From Sphingomonas sp. TZW2008 (GTDB lineage Bacteria; Pseudomonadota; Alphaproteobacteria; Sphingomonadales; Sphingomonadaceae), in contig NZ_BDJB01000005.1 in assembly GCF_002117915.1 (NCBI RefSeq), positions 372,001 through 436,000 of the forward strand: a stretch of DNA of 64,000 bases, in the 5' to 3' direction. Made by a program: the position numbers and the translations under genes. The notes below the pieces were generated by a model, which saw only the letters and a list, made by a program, of their open reading frames with translations, was not told where the DNA came from and made no database searches. Every line of letters begins with the position of its first letter. The first letter of the stretch is position 1. Shown here piece after piece: positions 20,868 to 29,566 of the stretch.

Positions 20868-21776
20868 GTGCGCCTAGTCCTGCTCCTCGCCGCCCCCTTT
20901 CTGCCGTCCGACGAGGCGATGGTCGCCAGCGCGGAACCGGTCGAAGTACCCGCCGCGATCCGTGCCATGCTCGACGCCGCGCTCGCCTCAGGGAATGAGG
21001 GCGAGGTCGCAACGATTGTCAAATATGCGCGGACTGCCGATCCCGCGAGCGGCGACGCCGTCGCGCGGATCGCCGATGATTGGCGCGCGCGCCGCGCCCG
21101 CGAGCGCCAGACGCGGATCGAACGCGCCGGCCTGTTCGATCTGTGGACCGGCCGCGCTGAAGTCGGCGGCTTCGTCACCACCGGCAACACCGACAGCGCG
21201 GGCGTCACCGGCATTCTCGATCTGACGCGCGAGGGCCTCGAGTGGCGGCACAAGCTGCGCGCCCAAGCCGATTTCCAGCGCGCGTTCGGCATCACGACGC
21301 GCGAACATTATCTCGCGGCGTACGAACCCAACTGGAAGATCGACGCGCGCCAATATGTCTACGGCGCCGCGCAATATGAGAGCGATCGCTTCTTCGGCTA
21401 TACCGATCGCTACTCGGCTTCGGCCGGTGCCGGGCTAACTGCGATCCAGCAGCCGTCGATGACGCTCAATCTCGAGCTTGGCCCGGCGTTCCGCCACACT
21501 GAATTCACCGACAGCAATGTCGAGAGCAGCATCGCCGCGCGCGGCAGCATCGATTTCGACTGGAAGCTGTCTCCAGGCCTGACGCTGACGCAGGATACGT
21601 CGGCCTATCTTCAGCGCTTCAACTCGACGATCAGCGGTACGACCGCGATCGCCGCGCGGCTGATCGGGCCGCTGTCGGCGCAGGTCAGCTATACCGTGCA
21701 ATATGAGAGCATGCCGCCGATCGGCCGTGTCTCGACCGACACCACCAGCCGCGCATCGCTGGTCTATACCTTCTAG
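20868..21776 (+). CDS. DUF481 outer-membrane beta-barrel protein
   Basis: A 302-residue protein beginning at a GTG, with a short hydrophobic N-terminus and a helical region to about residue 85. A DUF481 domain follows, whose alternating amphipathic strands (GGFVTTGNTDSAG and later) end in a C-terminal phenylalanine, as in outer-membrane barrels. The family includes E. coli YdiY, which is acid-inducible, but the molecular role is unknown. It stands alone on the plus strand, converging on suhB. Confidence 0.8.
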   Translation: MRLVLLLAAPFLPSDEAMVASAEPVEVPAAIRAMLDAALASGNEGEVATIVKYARTADPASGDAVARIADDWRARRARERQTRIERAGLFDLWTGRAEVGGFVTTGNTDSAGVTGILDLTREGLEWRHKLRAQADFQRAFGITTREHYLAAYEPNWKIDARQYVYGAAQYESDRFFGYTDRYSASAGAGLTAIQQPSMTLNLELGPAFRHTEFTDSNVESSIAARGSIDFDWKLSPGLTLTQDTSAYLQRFNSTISGTTAIAARLIGPLSAQVSYTVQYESMPPIGRVSTDTTSRASLVYTF

Positions 21777-21782
21777 GCGGCA

Positions 21783-21804
21783 GCGCTGGCGCGGGCGTCA
21801 GCGC
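21783..21804. terminator. Hairpin between convergent DUF481 gene and suhB
   Basis: A perfect six-base inverted repeat GCGCTG/CAGCGC with a ten-base loop spans the 21-base gap and the suhB stop. It could end transcription from both sides, but there is no T tract. Confidence 0.35.
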
Positions 21805-22610
21805 AGCCCGCCGGCCAGCAGCTTGTGTAGCTTCGAGTGCAGCCCATCGTTCGCGGCGAGGAATTCGTTGCGCTCGATCGCCCGATCGCCGCCGCGGAAG
21901 TCGGTGACGAAGCCGCCGGCTTCCTTGACGAGCAGCATCCCCGCCGCGACGTCCCACAGCTTAAGGTCCGATTCCCAATAGCCGTCGAAACGGCCGGCGG
22001 CGACCCAGGCGAGGTCGAGCGCGGCCGATCCGAGCCGGCGGATGCCTGCCACCTGCGGCGCGATCGCGCCGAAGATCCGCGTCCACTGCGCGAAATCACC
22101 GTGACCCATGAACGGGATTCCCGTCGCGACCAACGATTCGGTCAGTTCGCGCCGCGACGAGACGCGCAGGCGCTGGTCCTGCAACCATGCGCCGCGGCCC
22201 TTCTCGGCCCAGAAGCTCTCGTCGGTCAGCGGCTGATAGACGAGCGCCGTCGTGATCTCGCGCTTGCCGCTCGGCATCGGTTCCTCGACCGCGATCGACA
22301 TCGCGAAGTGGGGAATGCCGTGGAGGAAGTTCGACGTACCATCGAGCGGATCGACGATGAAGCGCGGCTTGGACGGATCGCCAGCGATCTCGCCGCGCTC
22401 CTCCATCAGGAAGCCCCAGTCGGGCCGCGCCTTCGACAATTCCTCGTACAGCGTCTGCTCAGCGCGCTTGTCCGCCATCGACACGAAGTCCGCCGGCCCC
22501 TTTCGGCTGACCTGCAACTGCTGGACTTCGTTGAAGTCGCGGCGCAGCCGCGGCGCGGCCTTGCGCGCGGCGCGTTCGATGACGGAGAAGAGGCCGGAAT
22601 GGGCTGGCAT
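21798..22610 (-). CDS. suhB: Inositol monophosphatase family protein (SuhB-like)
   Basis: A 270-residue Mg-dependent, Li-sensitive phosphatase fold. The metal ligands lie in MEERGE and in motif A, DPLDGTSNFLHG. Motif B, WDVAAGMLLVKEAGG, is intact. SuhB dephosphorylates inositol phosphates and in E. coli also joins the rRNA antitermination complex. Which role applies here is not shown by sequence. It follows efp by 82 bases, with a hairpin between them. Confidence 0.88.
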   Translation of the reverse strand: MPAHSGLFSVIERAARKAAPRLRRDFNEVQQLQVSRKGPADFVSMADKRAEQTLYEELSKARPDWGFLMEERGEIAGDPSKPRFIVDPLDGTSNFLHGIPHFAMSIAVEEPMPSGKREITTALVYQPLTDESFWAEKGRGAWLQDQRLRVSSRRELTESLVATGIPFMGHGDFAQWTRIFGAIAPQVAGIRRLGSAALDLAWVAAGRFDGYWESDLKLWDVAAGMLLVKEAGGFVTDFRGGDRAIERNEFLAANDGLHSKLHKLLAGGLR

Positions 22611-22649
22611 GGTGCTTACCTTCTGCCCGCCCGGTCAAAAGGCGGGGCG

Positions 22650-22678
22650 GGAAGCGGCGTCAATCGGCAGCCGCTTCC
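22650..22678 (-). terminator. Hairpin between efp and suhB
   Basis: A perfect nine-base inverted repeat (GGAAGCGGC/GCCGCTTCC) with an 11-base loop starts 15 bases after the efp stop. A TTTT run follows several bases further on. It is a plausible terminator or processing hairpin. Confidence 0.45.
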
Positions 22679-22692
22679 ATAACAAGTCGAAA

Positions 22693-23256
22693 TCAGTCCG
22701 CGCGACGGACGTAGGTCTGCTCGTACACGTCGACGACGATACGCGTGCCGCTGGCGATGTGCGGCGGCACCATTACGCGCACGCCATTGTCGAGCACCGC
22801 CGGCTTGTAGCTCGACGAGGCGGTCTGCCCCTTCACCACCGCGTCGGCTTCGACGATCGTCGCCTCGATCGTGTCGGGCAGCTGCACGCTGATGGCTTCC
22901 TCCTCGTAGAGTTCCATCACGACGTCCATCCCGTCCTGCAGGAAGGCGGCGGCATCGCCGAGCAGATCGCGCGGCAGCGTCACCTGATCGTAGGTTTCCT
23001 TGTCCATGAAGACGAGCCCGTCGCCGTCGGCGAACAGGAACTGGAAGTCCTTGGTGTCGAGCCGCACGCGCTCCACAGTTTCGGCCGAGCGGAAGCGGAC
23101 GTTGTTCTTGCGACCGTCGCGCAGGTTCTTGAGCTCGACCTGCATGTACGCGCCGCCCTTGCCGGGCTGCGTGTGCTGGATCTTCACCGCGCGCCAGATG
23201 CCGCCTTCGTACTCGATAATGTTGCCGGGACGGATGTCCACGCCGCTGATCTTCAT
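22693..23256 (-). CDS. efp: Translation elongation factor P
   Basis: A 187-residue EF-P, which rescues ribosomes stalled at polyproline. It has the N-terminal KOW-like domain and two OB domains ending in [18 protein letters not shown]. The tip loop reads TQPGKGGAY and so keeps the lysine that is post-translationally modified in many bacteria; the modifying enzymes are not in this window. The start is the ATG of [12 protein letters not shown]. It lies 35 bases after the M23 peptidase stop-proximal region on the same strand order. Confidence 0.96.
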   Translation of the reverse strand: MKISGVDIRPGNIIEYEGGIWRAVKIQHTQPGKGGAYMQVELKNLRDGRKNNVRFRSAETVERVRLDTKDFQFLFADGDGLVFMDKETYDQVTLPRDLLGDAAAFLQDGMDVVMELYEEEAISVQLPDTIEATIVEADAVVKGQTASSSYKPAVLDNGVRVMVPPHIASGTRIVVDVYEQTYVRRAD

Positions 23257-23291
23257 GGATCTATACCTGCTGGAAAGAGCGATCCGCGCCT

Positions 23292-23888
23292 CTAGCGGCG
23301 CGGCGCCAATCCGGCAAGCAGGGGGTAGGGATTGCGCGGCTCGCCCTGATACCAGCGGTCGCCCGTGCGCATCCGGCTGACACCGAAATGGAGGTGCGTA
23401 TTCCCCGCCCCGGCGTTGCCGGTATCGCCGACGAAGCCGAGCAGCGTGCCCCGCTTGACGCGCAGCCCCTCGCGCACGCCCGGCGCATAGCCAGCGAGAT
23501 GCGCATAGTAATAGCTCCACGCGCGATCGGGCGATCGGACGTAGAGTGTCGTCCCGCCGGTGACGCTGCCGAACAACTTTTCGACCGTTCCCGGCGCGGC
23601 GGCGACGACCGGCGTGCCGCCTGGCGCCGGGATGTCGATCGCCTGATGCGAGCGCAGCCCCCCTGCCCTGCTCTGCCCCCAAGTATCGACCAGCCCCTTG
23701 GCTCCGACGCCGGCCACCGGCACGGCGAGCGGGGCACCCTGGGTCGGCAAGGCCGGCGGCGATGCCGGTGCGACGCGCGCCTGATCGGCCTCACGCGACG
23801 CGGTACCGCCGCCGAACGACACCATCGAGGCGAAGCCGGCGAGGACCAGCACGATCAGCCCGAGGATCGTCGCACCGAGCCTGGTCAC
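23292..23888 (-). CDS. M23-family peptidoglycan metallopeptidase
   Basis: A 198-residue membrane-anchored or secreted protein with one N-terminal hydrophobic segment (about residues 6-26) and an M23 (LytM-type) domain. Zinc-binding motifs are [12 protein letters not shown] (H and D) and NTHLHFGVS (HxH). It is predicted to cut peptidoglycan cross-bridges or to serve as an amidase activator. It starts only four bases after the L,D-transpeptidase stop, so the two peptidoglycan genes form an operon running towards efp. Confidence 0.88.
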   Translation of the reverse strand: MTRLGATILGLIVLVLAGFASMVSFGGGTASREADQARVAPASPPALPTQGAPLAVPVAGVGAKGLVDTWGQSRAGGLRSHQAIDIPAPGGTPVVAAAPGTVEKLFGSVTGGTTLYVRSPDRAWSYYYAHLAGYAPGVREGLRVKRGTLLGFVGDTGNAGAGNTHLHFGVSRMRTGDRWYQGEPRNPYPLLAGLAPRR

Positions 23889-23892
23889 GGCA

Positions 23893-24918
23893 TCACGCCT
23901 GGAAGATCACCGGCGTTCCGGATTTGACCATCAGCGCGACGCGCGCCGCATCCCAATTCGTCAGCCGCACGCATCCATTGCTCTCGGTGCGGCCGATCTT
24001 CTCCGGATCGGGCGTACCATGAATGCCGTAATGCTCGCGGCTGAGATCGATCCACACCACGCCGACCGGGTTGTTAGGCCCTGGCGGGATGATCTGCGCC
24101 TGCTTGCTGTCGCTGACGCGCTTCAAGATCTTGGGGTTCATCTTCCAGTCGGGATTGGGCGAGACGTGCAGCACTTTCCAGTTGCCGATCGGCAGCGGGT
24201 CGCTCGCCGACCCGATCGTCGCGCTATACTGCCCGATCAACCGGCCTTGCGCATCATAGGCCCGCAGCAGCTTGTCGGACTTGTCGACGACGATCTTCGC
24301 GGCCTTGGGCGCGGCGGCATCGACGTTAAGCTGCGCCAGCGTCTGGCGCCACTGCGGCGTGGCGTCGTCGGGATAGGCGCGCGACGTCGGCAGCGCATTG
24401 GGGAACACCATCTTCTGCCCCGCGGCCAGCCTGGTGCCCGGGTTGAGCGCGGCGAGTACCGCCGGCGTTGTGTGGAACATCTCGGCCAATTTCTCGACCG
24501 GCGCCGAATAGAACATGCCGTCGAGCTTGGCCTGCTCGGCATAATCCTTCGGAATCGTCTGGACGAACGGCCCCGCCAGCGCGCGCTGATCGATCGTCAG
24601 CGTCACCGTCGGCCGGACCGAGCGATACGGATAAAGCGCGCGTAGCGTCGCCTGATCCGCCTTCCCCGTTACCGGCAGCCCGCGAGACTGCTGGAAGCCC
24701 TTGAGTGCATTGACGAGCGACATGCCCCCACGCCCGTCAAGTACACCCGGTCCAAAGCCAAGCTTGTCGAGGATCACCTGAACATGAAGGATCGAGCGAT
24801 CGATCGGCGGCGCCGGCGTCGCCTGCGGTGTAGGCGCTGCCGCATTGCGCTGCTCCTGCGCGGTCGCAACGCCGGCCACCAAGCCGCTCGCCGCCAACGC
24901 GATGACGAATTTCCTCAT
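23893..24918 (-). CDS. L,D-transpeptidase with peptidoglycan-binding domain
   Basis: A 341-residue secreted YkuD-domain protein with a signal peptide at residues 1-20. A PG_binding_1 domain (about 45-95) is followed by a LysM-like segment (about 150-185). The catalytic YkuD domain has the HGTP and SNGCVRL motifs, with the nucleophilic cysteine near residue 316. It is expected to form 3-3 cross-links in peptidoglycan or attach proteins to it. An AAGGA ribosome site lies six bases before the ATG at 24918. Confidence 0.92.
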   Translation of the reverse strand: MRKFVIALAASGLVAGVATAQEQRNAAAPTPQATPAPPIDRSILHVQVILDKLGFGPGVLDGRGGMSLVNALKGFQQSRGLPVTGKADQATLRALYPYRSVRPTVTLTIDQRALAGPFVQTIPKDYAEQAKLDGMFYSAPVEKLAEMFHTTPAVLAALNPGTRLAAGQKMVFPNALPTSRAYPDDATPQWRQTLAQLNVDAAAPKAAKIVVDKSDKLLRAYDAQGRLIGQYSATIGSASDPLPIGNWKVLHVSPNPDWKMNPKILKRVSDSKQAQIIPPGPNNPVGVVWIDLSREHYGIHGTPDPEKIGRTESNGCVRLTNWDAARVALMVKSGTPVIFQA

Positions 24919-25000
24919 GCTCGATCCTTCACTGATACGCTGCGTCTCCAACGGCTTGCGCCGCAAGTGGTTTCGATGGCGTAGCGAATGACGGGCGCTT

Positions 25001-25678
25001 TCAGCCGAGCACCGCCCCGAAGGAACGGATCGCGGCCGCTTCGTCGCCCCCCCATACGGCGTTCGATACGGCGATGAAGTCCGCGCCCGCCGCCACAAGC
25101 GGCGCGGCATTGTCGGGCGTGATGCCGCCGATCGCGACACACGGGAGCTCGAACAGCGCCGACCACCACGAAAGGATCACGGGCTCGGGCCGGTGCTTAA
25201 CCGTCTTGGTCACCGTGGGATAGAAGCTGCCAAAGGCGACGTAATCGGCGCCAGCGTCGCCCGCTTCCATCGCAAGGTGGCGGCTGTCGTGGCACGTCAC
25301 GCCGATCTGCACGTTTGGCCCAAGCAGCGCCCGCGCCTCGCGCGGGTCACCGTCGTCCTGCCCCAGATGCACGCCATCCGCGCCGATCCGCTTCGCGAGG
25401 CTGGCGCTATCGTTGACGATGAAGGCGACGTCGCGATCGGCGCAGATGCGCATCAGCGGCTCGGCCAACCGCGCGGCATCGTGTTGGTTGACGTCCTTAA
25501 CGCGAAACTGGAACGCCGCGACCGGCCCCGCGTCGAGCGCGCGAGCGAGCCGGTCTGCGAAGGTGCCGGTCACGTCGAGCGGTGAGACGAGATAGAGCTG
25601 GCACGGCGGGCGGCGATCATCGCGCCGGAACGAAGCGGCGAAATCAGGATCGAGCGGGCCGAGAGGATCGTCTGTCAT
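25001..25678 (-). CDS. thiE: Thiamine phosphate synthase
   Basis: A 225-residue ThiE-like TIM barrel, which joins the thiazole and pyrimidine moieties of thiamine. Family features are FRVKDVN near the N-terminus, NDSASLAKRIGADGVHLGQDD, the GVTCHDSRH strand and the phosphate-binding GGITPDN. It is alone, without thiC, thiG or a recognisable TPP riboswitch upstream. Some sphingomonad ThiE-like proteins are annotated only as thiamine phosphate synthase family, so its enzymatic role is likely but not certain. Confidence 0.88.
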   Translation of the reverse strand: MTDDPLGPLDPDFAASFRRDDRRPPCQLYLVSPLDVTGTFADRLARALDAGPVAAFQFRVKDVNQHDAARLAEPLMRICADRDVAFIVNDSASLAKRIGADGVHLGQDDGDPREARALLGPNVQIGVTCHDSRHLAMEAGDAGADYVAFGSFYPTVTKTVKHRPEPVILSWWSALFELPCVAIGGITPDNAAPLVAAGADFIAVSNAVWGGDEAAAIRSFGAVLG

Positions 25679-25777
25679 CCCCTGCCGGTAGCCCCCCTGC
25701 GCGCCGTACGGAAGTCGCCACTTCGGGAGGCCGGCGGGTTCATCGCGCCGTCAGCCTTGGCCGGCATAACTGCCTTG

Positions 25778-26185
25778 ATGCACGCGCGCCTTCTTATCGC
25801 AGTCCATTTGTCGGCTCTTGCGTTAGCTGCACCGGCCTCTGCCTTCGCGCGAGCAAGCTCTGCGTGGCCGGCATTGGGGCAAACGCGCCATGTCGGCGAA
25901 CTCCGGGTAACCCCGCTTCGCGTGATTGAGGATAGCCGCTGCCCACCTCGAGTCGTTTGCGTTTGGGCTGGCCGGCTGATCGTCCGCACGCGCATCGAAC
26001 GGCGCGGCGCGCGCATCGAAGGCGACCTGACGCTCGGCGCGCCGGACACGAACGCGCTCGGCGTCGTCCTAGACGAAGTCATTGGCGAAAGAGTTGGGAA
26101 GGGCAAGCAGCGGCCTCGCTATCGCTTTCACTTCGCTGCGAGCTCCCCGGCAGGGATAACCGGCACCGGATCAGCGACGGGGTGA
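25778..26185 (+). CDS. Secreted protein with RCP/CVWAG motif, function unknown
   Basis: A 135-residue protein with a signal peptide (about residues 1-24, ending in PASAFA). A compact domain then carries EDSRCPPRVVCVWAGRLIVRTRI. The two cysteines flanking VV probably form a disulfide in the periplasm. Short extracytoplasmic proteins with this RCP...CVWAG pattern occur widely, but I know no assigned function. I preferred the ATG at 25778 to a TTG at 25757. It is 55 bases before the fasciclin lipoprotein and may be co-transcribed with it. Confidence 0.65.
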   Translation: MHARLLIAVHLSALALAAPASAFARASSAWPALGQTRHVGELRVTPLRVIEDSRCPPRVVCVWAGRLIVRTRIERRGARIEGDLTLGAPDTNALGVVLDEVIGERVGKGKQRPRYRFHFAASSPAGITGTGSATG

Positions 26186-26239
26186 GCAACTACACCGCTT
26201 CACCGGACGTACTACCGTCACACGATTGTTGGATGCGTC

Positions 26240-26899
26240 ATGAACACCATTACCCGTAGCGCCACGTTCGGCCTCGCCCTCGTTCTGGCAGGCTGCGCGG
26301 CGGCGCCGTCCAGGCTGGCAACCCCTGCCGCGCCCGCCTTCATCCCGCCGGTCACGGCGCCTGCTCCGCTAAATGCTGCGGCTTCACTCGCCGCGGCGGC
26401 CGCGACCGTCACCAATCCGCGGGTTGGCGGCGCGGCGATGCTCGGCACGCGTACCATCGCCGACAATTGTGCCGCGGCCCCCAATCTGCGTACGCTAACG
26501 CGCGCGATCGCACCGACGGAGACGCGTGCGGCACTTGCCGCCACTGGGCCGATTACCGTCTTCGCGCCGACCGATCAGGCGTTCGACCGCCTGGCGGCAA
26601 ACGTGGTCGAGCAACTGATGGCGCCCGCCAATCGCGCGACGTTGAACCGGCTGGTTGCCTATCATGTCGTTCCCGGCGCGATCACGCTTGATCAGCTTCG
26701 CGCGCGTGTCGCGGCGAGCGGCGGCGCGGCACGACTGACGACGGTCGAGGGCGACCCGCTCACCGTCACGCGCGACGGCGAGGCGGTGGTGCTCACCGAC
26801 GTCAACGGCAACAAGAGCTTCGTCGAGACGCCCGATGTGCAGCAGACCAACGGCATCGTACACGTCGTGAACGGCGTACTGGTGCCGCGGCTCGGCTGA
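26240..26899 (+). CDS. Fasciclin (FAS1) domain lipoprotein
   Basis: A 219-residue lipoprotein. The signal peptide ends in the lipobox LAGC (C19), followed by an alanine/proline-rich linker to about residue 75. One FAS1 domain then shows ITVFAPTDQAFDRL, AYHVVPGAIT and the final GIVHVVNGVLVP. FAS1 domains mediate adhesion to surfaces or polysaccharide. The stop codon abuts the stop of the convergent moaE directly. Confidence 0.9.
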   Translation: MNTITRSATFGLALVLAGCAAAPSRLATPAAPAFIPPVTAPAPLNAAASLAAAAATVTNPRVGGAAMLGTRTIADNCAAAPNLRTLTRAIAPTETRAALAATGPITVFAPTDQAFDRLAANVVEQLMAPANRATLNRLVAYHVVPGAITLDQLRARVAASGGAARLTTVEGDPLTVTRDGEAVVLTDVNGNKSFVETPDVQQTNGIVHVVNGVLVPRLG

Positions 26900-26906
26900 T
26901 CAGCCG
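26893..26906. repeat. 14-base palindrome at abutting stop codons
   Basis: CGGCTGATCAGCCG is a perfect palindrome containing the fasciclin TGA (26897-26899) and, immediately next, the moaE stop read from the other strand. It could form a short hairpin in both transcripts, or it may be a by-product of dense packing. Confidence 0.5.
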
Positions 26907-27334
26907 GCCCAGCGCGCGGCGGCGTCCGCGTCCGTCGCGCGCGGCTCGACCCAGCGGTCGGCGGTGCCCACAGTCTCGCGCTTCCAGAACGGCGCATCGG
27001 TCTTCAGCCGATCGATGAGATAGGCGCACGCCTCGAGCGCCGCGCCGCGATGCGCCGCAGCGGCCGCGACGAAGACGATGCGGTCGCCGGGCACCATCGG
27101 ACCGACGCGGTGGATGAGGGTCACCGCGGCAAGCGACCAGCGCGTCATAGCCGCCTGCGCCAGCGTCTCCAGCGCCGCCTCGGTCGCGCCCGGATAGTGT
27201 TCCAGCGTCAGCACGCGGACGCCGTCGTCGGTGCGCACCAAGCCGGTAAAGGTCGCGACGGCGCCGCCTTGCTCGGCCAGCGCCATCTCGGCAGCGACAT
27301 CGATCGGCGCCGGATCCACGCGAATGCGGATCAT
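26900..27334 (-). CDS. moaE: Molybdopterin synthase catalytic subunit
   Basis: A 144-residue MoaE, the large subunit of molybdopterin synthase, which transfers sulfur to precursor Z. Recognisable parts are GAVATFTGLVR, LTLEHYPGATEAAL, the RVGPMVPGD strand and the C-terminal APFWKRE block with its catalytic lysine. It overlaps moaD by four bases, so the two subunits are coupled. No other molybdenum-cofactor gene is in the window. Confidence 0.95.
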   Translation of the reverse strand: MIRIRVDPAPIDVAAEMALAEQGGAVATFTGLVRTDDGVRVLTLEHYPGATEAALETLAQAAMTRWSLAAVTLIHRVGPMVPGDRIVFVAAAAAHRGAALEACAYLIDRLKTDAPFWKRETVGTADRWVEPRATDADAAARWAG

Positions 27335-27585
27335 CCGCCCGTCACCGGTGGAAAGATAGCGATCTCGCGCGCACCGGCGATCGGCGTGTCCAGCGCGACG
27401 AACGCCTGATCGCGCGCCGCGCGCAGTCGCGCCCGGTCGGCGAACGCCGCGGCATGGCCTGCGCTGCGATCGGCCAGCCAGTCGATCAGCTGAGCTATCG
27501 TCGTAACGTTGGCGGGCGGCGATACGTCCTCCTCGCCCGTGCCGATCCGCTCGCGTACCCAGGCGAAATAGACCATCCGCATCAT
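27331..27585 (-). CDS. moaD: Molybdopterin synthase sulfur carrier subunit
   Basis: An 84-residue ubiquitin-fold MoaD ending in PPVTGG, whose terminal glycine is thiocarboxylated and inserts into MoaE. The N-terminus MVYFAWVRERIG is typical of alphaproteobacterial MoaD. Three starts are close together (27585, 27582, 27576). I use the first, which overlaps the pgsA stop. It sits between pgsA and moaE in a fully overlapping three-gene operon. Confidence 0.92.
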   Translation of the reverse strand: MMRMVYFAWVRERIGTGEEDVSPPANVTTIAQLIDWLADRSAGHAAAFADRARLRAARDQAFVALDTPIAGAREIAIFPPVTGG

Positions 27586-28169
27586 CAATCCATGTGCTTC
27601 AGGCCGACGCGCAGGTAATCCCACCCGGTCACCATCGTCAGCGCGGCGGCGCTCCACAGCGATACGAGCCCCGCGAGCTTGATCCATTCGAGTGCCGGCA
27701 GCGCGCCCGCCAGGATCAGGGCGCCGAAAGCGACGAGCTGCAGCGTCGTCTTCCACTTGGCAAGCTGCGACACCGGCAGCGACACCTGCAGCCCGGCTAG
27801 AAATTCGCGCAACCCCGATACCGCGATCTCGCGCAGCAGAATGACGAGCGCTGGGATGATGTGGATGCCCGTGATCGCCGCGACGTCGTCGTGCCGCGTC
27901 CCCACCAGCATCAGGATCACCGCCGCCACCATGATCTTGTCGGCGATCGGATCGAGAAACACGCCGAGCCGCGACACCGCGCCCTGCGCACGTGCCAGAT
28001 AGCCGTCGAAATAGTCGGTGATGCCCATCAGGCAGTAGAGCGCGAAGGCGAGCGCGAATCCAGCCTCCCACGTCGGCCACCACAATAACGCCACCAAGGC
28101 CGGCACCGCGACGATGCGCGACAAGGTGAGCAGGTTGGGCAGCGTGAGCACGATCCGTGACTTAGCCAC
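27585..28169 (-). CDS. pgsA: CDP-diacylglycerol-glycerol-3-phosphate 3-phosphatidyltransferase
   Basis: A 194-residue integral membrane enzyme making phosphatidylglycerol phosphate. It has the CDP-alcohol phosphatidyltransferase signature DYFDGYLAR with a downstream FLDPIADK, four or more transmembrane helices, and the N-terminal NLLTLSRI segment characteristic of PgsA. I chose the GTG at 28169 (VAKSRIVLTLPN). An upstream start would add about 27 residues rich in arginine and cysteine that do not resemble the family. Confidence 0.9.
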   Translation of the reverse strand: MAKSRIVLTLPNLLTLSRIVAVPALVALLWWPTWEAGFALAFALYCLMGITDYFDGYLARAQGAVSRLGVFLDPIADKIMVAAVILMLVGTRHDDVAAITGIHIIPALVILLREIAVSGLREFLAGLQVSLPVSQLAKWKTTLQLVAFGALILAGALPALEWIKLAGLVSLWSAAALTMVTGWDYLRVGLKHMD

Positions 28170-28267
28170 CCCGGCGATACGCGCAACCCCGGCCGCGCGG
28201 GGTTGGCAGTGCCGGCGGCGGCACGCTATGCCGCCCCGATACAGCCACAACCGGGCACATTTCCGTC

Positions 28268-29563
28268 ATGATCAATGCCCTTGGGCTTCTTAAACGACGA
28301 CATTTCCTGCCGCTTTTCGTCACCCAGTTTCTGGGCGCCTTCAACGACAATCTGTTCAAGACCTCGATGGTCCTGTTCGCGACCTATCAGATCTTTGCCG
28401 ACGAGGCGCAGGAGAGCTTCTTCAACGCGCTCGCCGCCGCGCTTTTCATCCTTCCTTTCTTCCTACTCTCTGCGCTGTCCGGGCAGCTCGCCGACAGCAC
28501 CGACAAGGCGAGAATAATCCGGATGGTGAAGATCGCCGAGTTCGGCATCATGGCGCTTGGCTGCGGCGGGCTGCTGCTCGCGCGGACCGGCCAAGTGACG
28601 CTACCGGTGGTGATGATGCTCGGCGCGGTCGTTGGTCTCGGTATCCACTCGACCTTCTTCGGCCCGATCAAATACGCCATCCTGCCGCAGCACCTCGGCG
28701 AGGACGACGTGCTGGGCGGCACCGGACTGGTAGAAGCGGGCACCTATCTGTCGATCCTGCTCGGCACGATCCTGGCAGGGTTCATCTACCATTCGATCGC
28801 CACCGTCGCCGCCGTGACCTTCCTCGTCGCGCTGCTGGGGTACATCACCGCGCGCATGGTGCCCCCCGCCCCGCGCCTCGGCCCGCCGCTGACGCTCGAT
28901 CTTAATCCGTTTCGCGCCTCGTGGAACCTCATCGCCGCGACGATGCACATCCCGCGGCTGTTCCTCGCGATCTGCGCGATCAGTTTCTTCTGGACGATCG
29001 GATCGGTGCTGGTGGTGATCTTCCCGCCGCTGGTGAAGAACGTCCTCACCGCCGACGCCAGCGTCGCCAGTCTTGTGCTCGCGATCTTCTCGGTCGGCGT
29101 CGCGATCGGCTCGGTCGTCATCAACCTGATGCTGCGCGGCCACATCTCGGCGCGCTTCTCGCCCGCCTCGGTGATCGCGATGGGTGGTGCGGTGATTGCC
29201 TTCTGGTTCGTCGTCAACGGCTGGGAAGCGGCGCCTTCGGGCACGCTGTACGACATTCCGGCGTTCGTCGCGCACCCGGGCGCGCCGCTGGTGCTGCTCG
29301 CGCTGCTCTTCGTGGCGATCTTCGGCGGCATGTTCGTGGTGCCGCTCTACGCGTTCCTCACCACCACCGTCGCGAAGGATCAGACCGCGCGCACCGTGGC
29401 GGCGAACAACGTGGTCAACGCGGGCGCGATGACGATTGGATCGGCCGCGGTCGCTGGCGTCACCGCGATGGGCGCGACGGCGAGCCAGTTGCTGTTGCTC
29501 GTCGCTGGCATGTGCGTCGTTTCGGCATGGATTGCGCAACGCCTGCACCGCGCCTGCGACTGA
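28268..29563 (+). CDS. Major facilitator superfamily transporter (LplT-like)
   Basis: A 431-residue, roughly 12-helix MFS carrier. The first helix segment FLPLFVTQFLGAFNDNLFKTS and the loop FGPIKYAILPQHL are characteristic of the LplT branch, which moves lysophospholipids, and of the transporter half of fused acyltransferase proteins. No acyltransferase gene follows, so the substrate is uncertain. It is divergent from pgsA with 98 bases between them and ends three bases from a convergent small gene. Confidence 0.85.
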   Translation: MINALGLLKRRHFLPLFVTQFLGAFNDNLFKTSMVLFATYQIFADEAQESFFNALAAALFILPFFLLSALSGQLADSTDKARIIRMVKIAEFGIMALGCGGLLLARTGQVTLPVVMMLGAVVGLGIHSTFFGPIKYAILPQHLGEDDVLGGTGLVEAGTYLSILLGTILAGFIYHSIATVAAVTFLVALLGYITARMVPPAPRLGPPLTLDLNPFRASWNLIAATMHIPRLFLAICAISFFWTIGSVLVVIFPPLVKNVLTADASVASLVLAIFSVGVAIGSVVINLMLRGHISARFSPASVIAMGGAVIAFWFVVNGWEAAPSGTLYDIPAFVAHPGAPLVLLALLFVAIFGGMFVVPLYAFLTTTVAKDQTARTVAANNVVNAGAMTIGSAAVAGVTAMGATASQLLLLVAGMCVVSAWIAQRLHRACD

Positions 29564-29566
29564 GCG

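Noticed and set aside
22252-23295. Plus-strand frame of 347 codons opposite suhB and efp
   Set aside because: Both sense genes are certain; the frame has no ribosome site and no protein-like features.
25679-25756. Possible TPP riboswitch upstream of thiE
   Set aside because: The conserved CUGAGA and ACCUGAUC elements are absent; only a small GAAGT/ACTTC hairpin is visible.
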